From Bacillota bacterium (GTDB lineage Bacteria; Bacillota; Clostridia; Lachnospirales; CAG-274), in NCBI GenBank assembly GCA_017460805.1, contig JAFUAF010000052.1, positions 1 through 64,000 on the forward strand: a stretch of 64,000 nt of DNA. The letters are read 5' to 3'. Both the position numbers and the translations under genes were made by a program. Of this stretch, positions 8,479-15,927 are shown one piece after another. A model generated the notes under the pieces. That model made no database searches and was not told the origin of the DNA. It saw only the letters and a program-made list of their open reading frames with translations. Numbering within the stretch: position 1 is the stretch's first letter; each line of letters starts with the position of its first letter.

Positions 8479-9102
8479 ATGAAGATTTTAGACAGAAGAG
8501 GCCGACTTTTCGGCAAGATAAACATTGTTGACCTGTTTGTTATACTTGTGGTTATTGCGCTTGCGTGTGCACTCATCTACAAAAAGACCGCAAAATCGGT
8601 CAATTCGGCAGAGGGCGGCGCTTCCGCTCCCGATGAATACTGCTATGTGACCCTTTACTGCAACCAGATGGTGCCCGAATTCAGCAAGTCCATAAATATC
8701 GGCGACCACATGGTGGCAAACGGCAAGTTTACCGATGCGACTATCGTTGCCGTAAACGAAGAGCCTGCCGCTTACGTAGGCTATGACGATCAGGGCAAGG
8801 CGGTACTCAGCCAGCATCCCTTATGGAAAGACGTTACCGTTGTTATCAAGGAAAAAATAAGCCCCAACCCCGTTATCCGCAAAGTCGGCGAACAGGAAGT
8901 GCGCGTGGGCTATCAGTACATTTTTAAAACACAGAAAGTGGAAAGCGGCGCAAAGGTAAGACGTGTCGAGTTTGAAAGCGAACTTTCCGCAGATACCATA
9001 AACAAGTTTGAAAGCGGCAAAGTTCCCGAAGAATATCTTCTTCCCAAGACCGCAGAGGCGGCGATCGAAGCTGCCGCTCCCGCACAGACACCCGCAGAAT
9101 AA
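8479..9102 (+). CDS. DUF4330 family membrane-anchored protein (207 aa)
   Basis: The N-terminus (ILDRRGRLFGKINIVDLFVI) is the hallmark of DUF4330: a short cytoplasmic motif, one membrane span (about residues 15-35), then an extracytoplasmic beta-rich domain. The Ala/Pro-rich C-terminus looks unstructured. I prefer ATG 8479, 9 bases after AGAGG, to ATG 8470, which abuts it. DUF4330 genes commonly sit beside wall-polysaccharide genes in Clostridia; a role in polymer assembly or export is an inference from that context. Confidence 0.8.
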   Translation: MKILDRRGRLFGKINIVDLFVILVVIALACALIYKKTAKSVNSAEGGASAPDEYCYVTLYCNQMVPEFSKSINIGDHMVANGKFTDATIVAVNEEPAAYVGYDDQGKAVLSQHPLWKDVTVVIKEKISPNPVIRKVGEQEVRVGYQYIFKTQKVESGAKVRRVEFESELSADTINKFESGKVPEEYLLPKTAEAAIEAAAPAQTPAE

Positions 9103-9115
9103 AAGGATGAGATAA

Positions 9116-10867
9116 ATGTTGGATATATTAAAAGGCAGTTTTTTTGTAAGATGCCTGATATGGCTGTCCGTAGCCTATGACAGAAGCCGACTTGCGCGTA
9201 TCGTCAAAAGGCTTGCACGCATCTGGCACAAAAGTTTTACATTCGGACTGCTAAGCAGATATTTTAAAAAGGGCTGCGCTTACGAGCACAGTTTTATATA
9301 TAAAATAGTTGCAAAACTGACACATATTTTAAGCCGCCTTATGCGTATGACCGACAGGGCGCTCAACAGGTGGTTCCGCGGAAGTATTTTCTGCCGTGCG
9401 GTCAGAAATATAAGGGGCTACGGCCTGCTTGTGCTTTTGTTCGGCGTTGTGGTGACGGGCGCTGCGCTTGGCGGCGTGTTTGGCCTTGTGTTCCGCGACT
9501 TCGCCGATATTGCGGTGGATATGGTGCTTGTAATGGGCGTTATCGCCTTTGTTACGGCGGCGGCACTCGTGCTGACCGACTACACCGTAAGCCTTTATAT
9601 TTTAGGCGCTTACGCAGTTATCGACTATGTGTTGAGAACTTTTGTCCCCGCCTTTGCAGGTATGTGGGACGAGGCTTATTTCCTTGGTCTTGTGCTTTTG
9701 TGCATATGGAAATGGGCTGTGCATTACCGAGACTGCCGAGGACCTGTGTTCTCGCCTATGGATATGCCTATTTTAGGCTTTTTGGCGGTAATGACATTTG
9801 TCTATCTCGTAAACTCTCCCGACCCAAAAATTTCTTTGGAAGGTCTGAGAGTTGTCGTTCAGTATATACTTTGGTACTATGTCGTTATTCGTCTTGTTAA
9901 AAACAACGACAAGGCCGTGCTTGTATCACGCTTTTTTGCTGTGGTAGTTGGGCTTATGGCTCTGCACGGCATATACCAGTTTATTATCGGCGTTGAAATG
10001 CCCGCGGGCTGGGTAGACCAGAACGAAGCGGGTGTGAGGACTCGTGTTTTCTCGATACTGACAAGCCCCAATATCTTTGGTTCGCTGCTTACGCTCGGCG
10101 CTCCGATCTCACTCGGTCTTGCTTTCGGCGAGAGAAATACCTATTTAAAAATAATCTTCGGCGGCGCGGCTCTTGCTATGATCGGCAGTCTGCTGTTTAC
10201 ATTCTCAAGGGGCGCATGGATAGGCTTTGCCGTGGCTTTTGCCGTATATGTGCTTATAAAGGACAAGCGTCTGCTTGCGCCGGGCATAATTGCGGCGGTG
10301 CTTGTTATACTGCTTGTACCGAGCGTCGGCAACAGGATCACCTATATGCTCAGCCCCGAATATATCGAATCCAGCCTGCGCGGCGGCCGTCTGGTACGCT
10401 GGATGACGGGCGCAAGGATAATGAGTTTCTTCCCGACTTTGGGTGTGGGTCTCGGCCATTTCGGCGGCGCTGTTGCCATGAATCACGGCCTTTCCACCCT
10501 TTTGGACGGCGAATACACCGAAACTTTCTATATGGACAACTATTACCTTAAAACCGCTGTGGAAACGGGTATTGTCGGTCTTTTGGCAATGCTTGGGCTG
10601 ATGTACTGCGTTATTATAAACAGCCTGCGCACCGTAAGCATTTTAAGGGACAAGCGCATGAAAGAACTTGCATCGGGCATAACCGCGGGACTTACGGGCG
10701 TTATCGTGCATAACTGCGTTGAAAACGTATTTGAAGTACCGCTTATGTGTACCGTATTCTGGCTTTTTGTGGGCGTTATAATGGCTGTATGGTATCACAC
10801 CCACAAAAACAGGCAAAAAGAATTAAGACAAAAAAGAAAAATACAACTGACAAGTGTTAAGGACTGA
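9116..10867 (+). CDS. O-antigen ligase / Wzy-type membrane protein (583 aa)
   Basis: Polytopic protein with a long basic N-terminal cytoplasmic part (about residues 1-95), then roughly 11-12 spans and a basic tail. The RvFSILTSPNIFGS segment followed by FTFSRGAWIGFAVA is the diagnostic Wzy_C/WaaL motif, and the long periplasmic-side loop after NRITYMLSPEY carries the RGGRL and GLGHFGG elements typical of these enzymes. They polymerise undecaprenyl-linked units or ligate a finished glycan to an acceptor outside the membrane. In a Gram-positive the likely role is polymerase or ligase for a secondary wall polymer. Confidence 0.85.
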   Translation: MLDILKGSFFVRCLIWLSVAYDRSRLARIVKRLARIWHKSFTFGLLSRYFKKGCAYEHSFIYKIVAKLTHILSRLMRMTDRALNRWFRGSIFCRAVRNIRGYGLLVLLFGVVVTGAALGGVFGLVFRDFADIAVDMVLVMGVIAFVTAAALVLTDYTVSLYILGAYAVIDYVLRTFVPAFAGMWDEAYFLGLVLLCIWKWAVHYRDCRGPVFSPMDMPILGFLAVMTFVYLVNSPDPKISLEGLRVVVQYILWYYVVIRLVKNNDKAVLVSRFFAVVVGLMALHGIYQFIIGVEMPAGWVDQNEAGVRTRVFSILTSPNIFGSLLTLGAPISLGLAFGERNTYLKIIFGGAALAMIGSLLFTFSRGAWIGFAVAFAVYVLIKDKRLLAPGIIAAVLVILLVPSVGNRITYMLSPEYIESSLRGGRLVRWMTGARIMSFFPTLGVGLGHFGGAVAMNHGLSTLLDGEYTETFYMDNYYLKTAVETGIVGLLAMLGLMYCVIINSLRTVSILRDKRMKELASGITAGLTGVIVHNCVENVFEVPLMCTVFWLFVGVIMAVWYHTHKNRQKELRQKRKIQLTSVKD

Positions 10868-10872
10868 AAAAC

Positions 10873-11997
10873 GTGACTAAGACAACCAAGCTTTTGATAG
10901 CGGGCTATCACGGTTTCGGAAACTGCGGCGACGAGGCAATTTTGCAGGCAATGGTAAAAAATATCCGTGCCCTGCCCGTAGACCTTGAAATAACCGCTCT
11001 TTCCAAAAAGCCCGATTTTACCAAAACCGAATATAATGTAAACTCCGTTCAGAGATTTGATCTTTTTGGGGTGCTCGGCGCTATTTTAAAAAGCGATGTT
11101 GTTTTAAGCGGCGGCGGCACACTTTTGCAGGACGGCACAAGCACACGCTCGCTTTTGTACTATTTAAGTATAATCAAGACCGCAAAGTTGTTCGGCAAGC
11201 GCGTTATGGTCTACGCCAACGGCATAGGCCCCGTAAACGGCGCACGCAACCGCAAACTGGTCAAAAAAGTATTGACGGGTGTGGATGTTATCACTTTAAG
11301 AGAAAAGCTCTCCGAAGCCGATTTGAGGAGTATAGGCGTGACAAGGGATGATGTGACCGTTACGGCAGACCCCGCTTTTACGCTTGAAAGCGCAGATGAT
11401 GTCCGCGCATCGGAGATATTTGCGGATGAAAATATCCCCCTTGAAAGCAGAAAAATGGTCGGGGTATCGGTGCGCGCCTGGAACAAGGCAAAGTACGGCG
11501 ACGATTTTGTCGTAAAACTTGCCAAGACCTGCGACACTTTGGCAAAACAGGGCAAGACTATTGTCCTTTTGCCTATGGAGTACCCGCGCGACCTTGAAAT
11601 TTCACAAAAACTTATCGACAATATGCAGGAAAAGGCATATATCTTCAAAAAACGCTACAACCCGTCCGAAATACTGGGCTTGGTGGGTTGTTTCGACCTT
11701 ATGATAAGTATGAGACTGCACACCCTTATTTTTGCGGCAGTCAAAAATGTGCCAATGCTTGGCATTATCTATGACCCCAAGGTCGAGTATTATCTGCGCG
11801 AACTGGATATGCCCGAGGCGGGCGATGTCCGCACAAAGCGCCTTAACAGCGACGAAATAGCCGCAAAAGCCGTTGATGTGTTTAAAAATATGGACGCGTA
11901 TAAGCAGAAATTAAAGACCCGCGCCGATATTATGAGCGAAAAAGCAAGAGAAAACGATAAAATTTTGCTGGAGCTGATAAAAAAGAATGAAAAATAA
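10873..11997 (+). CDS. csaB: Polysaccharide pyruvyl transferase CsaB
   Basis: PS_pyruv_trans family. Seen: GYHGFGNCGDEAILQAMVKN at the N-terminus, the glycine loop VLSGGGTLLQDGTSTRS, a mid region VYANGIGPV, the C-terminal ISMRLHTLIFAAVKNVP motif with the conserved Arg-Leu-His, and YDPKVEYYLRELDM. CsaB transfers a pyruvyl group from PEP onto ManNAc of the secondary cell-wall polymer, creating the ketal that SLH domains bind. GTG start at 10873 follows AAGGA. The gene is tightly packed behind the ligase-type gene and overlaps a 32-aa frame at its end. The SLH-carrying protein at 37043-45553 is the obvious beneficiary in this window. Confidence 0.9.
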   Translation: MTKTTKLLIAGYHGFGNCGDEAILQAMVKNIRALPVDLEITALSKKPDFTKTEYNVNSVQRFDLFGVLGAILKSDVVLSGGGTLLQDGTSTRSLLYYLSIIKTAKLFGKRVMVYANGIGPVNGARNRKLVKKVLTGVDVITLREKLSEADLRSIGVTRDDVTVTADPAFTLESADDVRASEIFADENIPLESRKMVGVSVRAWNKAKYGDDFVVKLAKTCDTLAKQGKTIVLLPMEYPRDLEISQKLIDNMQEKAYIFKKRYNPSEILGLVGCFDLMISMRLHTLIFAAVKNVPMLGIIYDPKVEYYLRELDMPEAGDVRTKRLNSDEIAAKAVDVFKNMDAYKQKLKTRADIMSEKARENDKILLELIKKNEK

Positions 11998-12085
11998 AAA
12001 CAATAAATGGCTCACGGCGGCACTTATGCCCGTTGTGGCTGTTATAGGATTGATCGTGGCGGAAATAGCAAAGAATAAGGATTGA
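11987..12085 (+). CDS. Putative 32-aa single-span membrane peptide
   Basis: A short frame overlaps the last 11 bases of csaB and encodes a basic start (MKNKNNKW) followed by a hydrophobic span (about residues 9-25) and a charged tail. The hydrophobic pattern and the tight overlap suggest translational coupling, but the ribosome site is weak. It could be a real small membrane subunit or a chance frame. Confidence 0.45.
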   Translation: MKNKNNKWLTAALMPVVAVIGLIVAEIAKNKD

Positions 12086-12106
12086 TATTCGGAAAGGTGT
12101 GTTTCT

Positions 12107-12520
12107 ATGAACGAAGCCGAAAAAAGTTTAAAACGCGCCAAAGTATTTGCGGTGCTTTCGGTTTTGTGCTTTTTCTTGCTGTTCGTTGTGTATACATTCG
12201 GGCCTTATATTGAAAACGGTTTTTATGACGATGAGGGTGCGGGCTATCACGAACTTAATGCACTTTCGACTGTTTTCAGCGCCGCGCAGACCTATATAAC
12301 CGATCATTACAAACAAAATGACGGTGAGATAGTGCGGGATGTGACCTGCGACGACCTTGTTGCCGCGGGGCTTCTGACACAAAACCCCGAAGACAGGTGG
12401 GGCAGGATCACGATATGTGTATGCGAGGACATACCCGCAGTCCAATATGTAAGTACTGCAAAATATACCTATCCGATGGAATATGGGTATGAAGCAGGGG
12501 AGACAAAACCCGAACAGTAA
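12107..12520 (+). CDS. Membrane-anchored pseudopilin-like protein (137 aa)
   Basis: One N-terminal span (about residues 13-32) with a charged cytoplasmic stub, then an extracellular domain. That domain starts with an amphipathic helix (LSTVFSAAQTYITDHY) and has the CDDLVAAGLL motif followed by a strand-rich end, the arrangement seen in type II secretion/type IV pseudopilin globular domains. No canonical prepilin peptidase site is visible. It is followed 12 bases later by a larger relative (12533-13447). I infer a structural, surface-exposed role; the family is not recognised with certainty. Confidence 0.65.
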   Translation: MNEAEKSLKRAKVFAVLSVLCFFLLFVVYTFGPYIENGFYDDEGAGYHELNALSTVFSAAQTYITDHYKQNDGEIVRDVTCDDLVAAGLLTQNPEDRWGRITICVCEDIPAVQYVSTAKYTYPMEYGYEAGETKPEQ

Positions 12521-12532
12521 GGGGAGTTTTAT

Positions 12533-13447
12533 ATGAAAAAACTTGATATATCCTTAAAGGTAAGCATAATAAGTTTTTGCCTTGCGGTCTTATGTTTTGC
12601 GGGGTTCTTATACAGGGAAGAACTTAAAATACGGCATGAATCGGCATTGGCGCGCTCGTTTAGATTGGAGTCGATATATCATTCTGCCCAGCTTTGCATA
12701 ACCGAAAGATATGCGGCAAAGGGTATTGTTATGGACAGCCTTGATACGGGTACTCTGTTAAACGACCATTATCTTTGGTCTAAAGCCGAGGGATACAATA
12801 TCGTTACCGTCGAGGGTGCGCCGCTGATAAGCTATGTGGAGTACAAGGGCTATAAATACCCCGAAATTGACAAGGAAAGCGACATTTATTATCTTTCCGA
12901 AGATGTGGATGATTTTGATCTGCACGCGGAAGAATTTGCACAAAGAAGTCTTGCGCCTGCGCTTTATGCGGCGGCATGGTGCTATATACGCGAAAACGAC
13001 ACTTCGGGCATGGAGACTATCCCTCCCGAAGACCTTTTGGAAAAGGTGGATTTTTTAGCCAAAGAACCCAAAAAAGCGGAATACATAAAAAAATGGATAC
13101 ATGATATTGAAATAAGGCTTTGTGATAACGGAGCTGCGGTGGAGGGTGTTTCTTTTGGCAAGGAGAACTACAGCCCCGACAGTATGTGGTGGTATGATAC
13201 CATGCAGGAGCCGATAGATAAGGAGATCGCCAAAAACATTTATGCGGCGGCTGTCAAGTATCTAAGCGACTGCAATGAAAACGGCACAAAACCAGAAATT
13301 CCTTTGGAATGTGAGTTTCTTGCCCAAAACGGTTATATCGACCCTTTGCCCGACTACAGCAGTATATATATTTATGTTGAAAACGAGGACAGCGATGATA
13401 TAGGTATAAAAGGCGTTTTTGTCGGTAACGCGGTCTATCCGTCGTAA
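12533..13447 (+). CDS. Membrane-anchored protein with about three pseudopilin-like modules (304 aa)
   Basis: N-terminal span (about residues 9-27), then what looks like a repeated extracellular module. Each begins with a helix of the type IYHSAQLCITERYA / LYAAAWCYIREND / NIYAAAVKYLSDCNENG and continues through an acidic LxxxxxL segment to a short strand region. The modules begin near residues 44, 142 and 233. The single module of the upstream 137-aa protein matches the same plan, so this gene probably grew by internal duplication. Good ribosome site (GGGGAG). It lies between csaB and tagA; the function is unknown. Confidence 0.65.
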   Translation: MKKLDISLKVSIISFCLAVLCFAGFLYREELKIRHESALARSFRLESIYHSAQLCITERYAAKGIVMDSLDTGTLLNDHYLWSKAEGYNIVTVEGAPLISYVEYKGYKYPEIDKESDIYYLSEDVDDFDLHAEEFAQRSLAPALYAAAWCYIRENDTSGMETIPPEDLLEKVDFLAKEPKKAEYIKKWIHDIEIRLCDNGAAVEGVSFGKENYSPDSMWWYDTMQEPIDKEIAKNIYAAAVKYLSDCNENGTKPEIPLECEFLAQNGYIDPLPDYSSIYIYVENEDSDDIGIKGVFVGNAVYPS

Positions 13448-13481
13448 TTACTTAAATTTTTATTAAGGAAATAACTGACGG

Positions 13482-13510
13482 TTGTTAAAACGGCGGAAAT
13501 ATGTTATTAT
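13482..13510 (+). promoter_or_regulatory. Probable promoter for the 13559-14896 gene pair
   Basis: TTGTTA (13482-13487), 17 bases, TATTAT (13505-13510), 48 bases before the next start codon. It would uncouple the last two genes from the main operon. Confidence 0.55.
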
Positions 13511-13558
13511 TAGATGAGGAAATAATTTTTTTATATAGATAAGCAATGGAGGTACAAA

Positions 13559-14023
13559 ATGAAAAGCAAACTTATTGCGGGAATAGAGATATTTGTTGTT
13601 ACGGCGGCGGTATTTGCGGGCGTAACGGCATTCGGTGCGGCGGGAACACAGGATGATCCTTTGGTTTCCAAAAGCTATGTTGACGATAAGATAAATCAGG
13701 TGTTGGAGATAGTGAACGGCGGTTCTGTCAGTGTTGACGGAACTATTGCGCCTGCGGGCGGAAGCTATCAGCCCGTTTATGCAAGTGTGGGACAGGTAGT
13801 GCTTGGCGGCGAGGGTACGGAGATGATCCTGCGCTCGGGCAAGGCAAATATCTATATCGAGGGTGTTGACGGCCTTGTTGATGCCACAACGGGTAAAAAC
13901 CTTACCACGGGCGATGTTGCGGCATCAAACCATATTATGATAGTACCCCGTGACGACGGCCGCGGCGTAAAAGTTACCGAAGCCGCATGGTTTCTTATCA
14001 AAGGCGACTATACAATACAGTAA
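13559..14023 (+). CDS. Secreted protein of unknown function (154 aa)
   Basis: Signal-peptide-like start (MKSKLIAGIEIFVVTAAVFAG, likely cleavage near AFGAAG). Next comes a short helix with SKSYVDDKINQVLE, then a beta-rich domain (VVLGGEGTEMILRSGKA) that ends in GDYTIQ. The YVDDKI helix followed by such a domain suggests an oligomeric secreted protein. The ribosome site is GGAGG. It is 15 bases upstream of tagA and so is probably cotranscribed with it. No enzyme motif is seen. Confidence 0.75.
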   Translation: MKSKLIAGIEIFVVTAAVFAGVTAFGAAGTQDDPLVSKSYVDDKINQVLEIVNGGSVSVDGTIAPAGGSYQPVYASVGQVVLGGEGTEMILRSGKANIYIEGVDGLVDATTGKNLTTGDVAASNHIMIVPRDDGRGVKVTEAAWFLIKGDYTIQ

Positions 14024-14038
14024 TAGGAGTATTTTTAT

Positions 14039-14896
14039 ATGAGTGGAATATGCAATATACTTGGCGTTCCGTTTAACAATATGTCACCCGTTGAAACGGT
14101 GGAGCTTTTAAACGTGTATTTAAGCGGCGACACAAAGGCGGCGGTCTATACCCCCAATCCCGAAATGGTAATGGCGGCGCTCAAAGACCCCGAATTTATG
14201 GAAGTGCTCAATAATTCCGCGGCTAATCTGCCCGACGGTATAGGCATCGTCTATGCCTCAAGATTTACCGAAAACAGGATAGAAGAGCGTGTTCCCGGCT
14301 GCGATACCGTTTTAAATCTTTTTGACAAGATGAAAAACAGCAAGAAGACCGCCTATTTCTTCGGCGGTGCACCGGGCGTGGCGGAAAAGGCCAAAGAGGA
14401 AATGGAAAAGCGTTTTAAGGGGCTTAGTGTCGTAGGTACGGCGGACGGCTATTTTGACGAGGAAAAGGAACAGCAGATAATAGCCGACATAAACGAAAAA
14501 AAGCCCGACCTGCTTTTGGTGGGTATCGGTTTCCCCAAACAGGAAAAATGGATAGCAAAGCACCTTGACGAGCTTAATGTAAAGGTAGCAATAGGTGTGG
14601 GCGGCAGTCTTGATGTATTCAGCGGCACCGTAAAGCGCGCACCAAAGGCTTTTATTGATCTTAATCTGGAATGGTTTTACAGATTGCTTTGTCAGCCGTC
14701 AAGAATAGGCCGCATGATGCAGCTGCCTGTCTTTATGGTAACTGTTATCAAGGACAGATATTTCAAAAATAAAGGCGGCGAAAAACCGAAAAAGACTGTA
14801 AAGATAAAAAACTATAAAATAAAGATACGCAAGAAAAAACATACCGACAAACCCGAACAGCAGGAACAGCCGTCGGAAAACACAAACGAAATTTAA
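14039..14896 (+). CDS. tagA: WecG/TagA/CpsF family glycosyltransferase
   Basis: Family GT26. Seen: TPNPEMVMAALKDPEFMEVL, the catalytic loop NLPDGIGIVYASRF, FFGGAPGVAEKAKEEMEKRF, and LLVGIGFPKQEKWI followed by GVGGSLDVFSGTVKRAP. TagA adds ManNAc from UDP-ManNAc to GlcNAc-PP-undecaprenol, the first committed step of teichoic acid or secondary wall polymer linkage units. The basic C-terminal tail (about residues 235-285, Lys-rich, then Gln/Glu-rich) is longer than in model TagA and probably binds the membrane. It is the last gene of the locus and matches CsaB and the dehydrogenase in implying ManNAc chemistry. Confidence 0.9.
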   Translation: MSGICNILGVPFNNMSPVETVELLNVYLSGDTKAAVYTPNPEMVMAALKDPEFMEVLNNSAANLPDGIGIVYASRFTENRIEERVPGCDTVLNLFDKMKNSKKTAYFFGGAPGVAEKAKEEMEKRFKGLSVVGTADGYFDEEKEQQIIADINEKKPDLLLVGIGFPKQEKWIAKHLDELNVKVAIGVGGSLDVFSGTVKRAPKAFIDLNLEWFYRLLCQPSRIGRMMQLPVFMVTVIKDRYFKNKGGEKPKKTVKIKNYKIKIRKKKHTDKPEQQEQPSENTNEI

Positions 14897-14963
14897 AAAA
14901 CACTTGTAATTTGTGTAAAACTATGCTATAGCAATCAAGTCGGCCTGATGTACGGCCGTCTGT

Positions 14964-15035
14964 GCTAATGCGGCTTAGTTGGCAGAGCAGCGCATTCGTA
15001 ATGCGAAAATCCAATTTGTTAATTCTGAAAGTCGC
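14964..15035 (+). pseudogene. Decayed tRNA-Thr (anticodon CGT)
   Basis: GGCTTAGTTGGCAGAGCA gives a D-arm (GCTT/GAGC), and CGCATTCGTAATGCG is exactly the anticodon stem-loop of a tRNA-Thr with anticodon CGT. The T-arm lacks the conserved TTCGA core and the acceptor stem does not close, so this is not a functional tRNA. It may be a leftover of an integration event or of a lost tRNA gene. Confidence 0.7.
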
Positions 15036-15106
15036 ATAAATAGCGGGTTACGGAATTTTGAAAATCAAAATTATCGGTAAAAAATTATATAGATGTATAA
15101 CAAATA

Positions 15107-15151
15107 AAGCCCCGTTATGTTTATTTAAAGATAAACTTAACGGGGCTTTTT
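15107..15151 (+). terminator. Strong rho-independent terminator
   Basis: AAGCCCCGTTA (15108-15118) pairs with TTAACGGGGCTT followed by TTTT. It ends transcription from the polysaccharide locus and the tRNA remnant. Confidence 0.85.
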
Positions 15152-15368
15152 GTGTACGGAAAATTATTTACTTTGAGTTTTCACCTGTCTAAGCATTTTA
15201 TAAAACGTATTTTCACAACACCCGATAATTTTCATGGCTTCCAAATGGCAAAATTCCACGCTGAATGGAGCAAAAAATTCTATGATGTTTTAGTTCCGTA
15301 TATACAATGATATTTTGAAAAACCCTCTCATCATCTGCGATGCTGTCTTTTTTATATTATTATTATTA
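15152..15368. other. Non-coding spacer
   Basis: About 217 bases of AT-rich sequence between the terminator and the stop codon of the dockerin protein gene. It ends in a (TTA)n microsatellite at 15355-15373. No gene, hairpin or promoter is evident. Confidence 0.6.
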
Positions 15369-15923
15369 TTATTTTGTGTTTAAAATTTGTATAACATCCA
15401 GCATATCCACATTATCGTCGGCGTGAACATTTGCGGCTTCAAGCTGTTCGTCTGTCAGGTCTTCCAAATCGCTTATATATCTTAACAGAAGTGCGGCATC
15501 TATCTCGTCAACTTTCTTATCGCCGTTTATATCGCCTGCGGAGAATACCTTTACGCCGTAGAAAGCGATTATTCTGTATTCGGGGGTGTCTATATCCTGT
15601 CCGCCTACACGCACGATATATGTTTTTGCCGTATTTGTCCACGAAGCGGGAGTGAATGAAAAACTGAATTTGTTATCCGTTACGCTTGCACTGAACTGAT
15701 CTATATAAATAATATCCTTTGAGTAGGTCGCATCATTGTATTCGCAGGCAAGCACGGTTATATTTTCGCCTGCCGTTTCGTCGCTTAATGTACATTCGAC
15801 CTTTATTTTGTTATCCGTCGGCTGCTGTTCGGCCTTTGTTATGCCGACCGTTGCGGCAAACACGCCCGTTGACATAGCCAATGCGGCAAAAGTGCTAATA
15901 ATCCCGAAAATGATTTTTTTCAT
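15369..15923 (-). CDS. Secreted protein with a C-terminal dockerin-like domain (184 aa)
   Basis: Signal peptide (MKKIIFGIISTFAALAMSTGVFA, cleavage near residue 23). A beta-sandwich-like middle follows (about 25-125, no known family), then a type I dockerin-like C-terminus: GDINGDKKVDEIDAALLLRY is a clean calcium loop with F-helix, and the second repeat (NVHADDNVDMLDVIQIL) is degenerate. Dockerins plug into cohesins of cellulosome-like complexes; no cohesin is visible here. The ribosome site AGAGGTGATC lies inside the end of the upstream regulator gene, 4 bases away, so the two form an operon. Confidence 0.8.
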   Translation of the reverse strand: MKKIIFGIISTFAALAMSTGVFAATVGITKAEQQPTDNKIKVECTLSDETAGENITVLACEYNDATYSKDIIYIDQFSASVTDNKFSFSFTPASWTNTAKTYIVRVGGQDIDTPEYRIIAFYGVKVFSAGDINGDKKVDEIDAALLLRYISDLEDLTDEQLEAANVHADDNVDMLDVIQILNTK

Positions 15924-15927
15924 ATGA

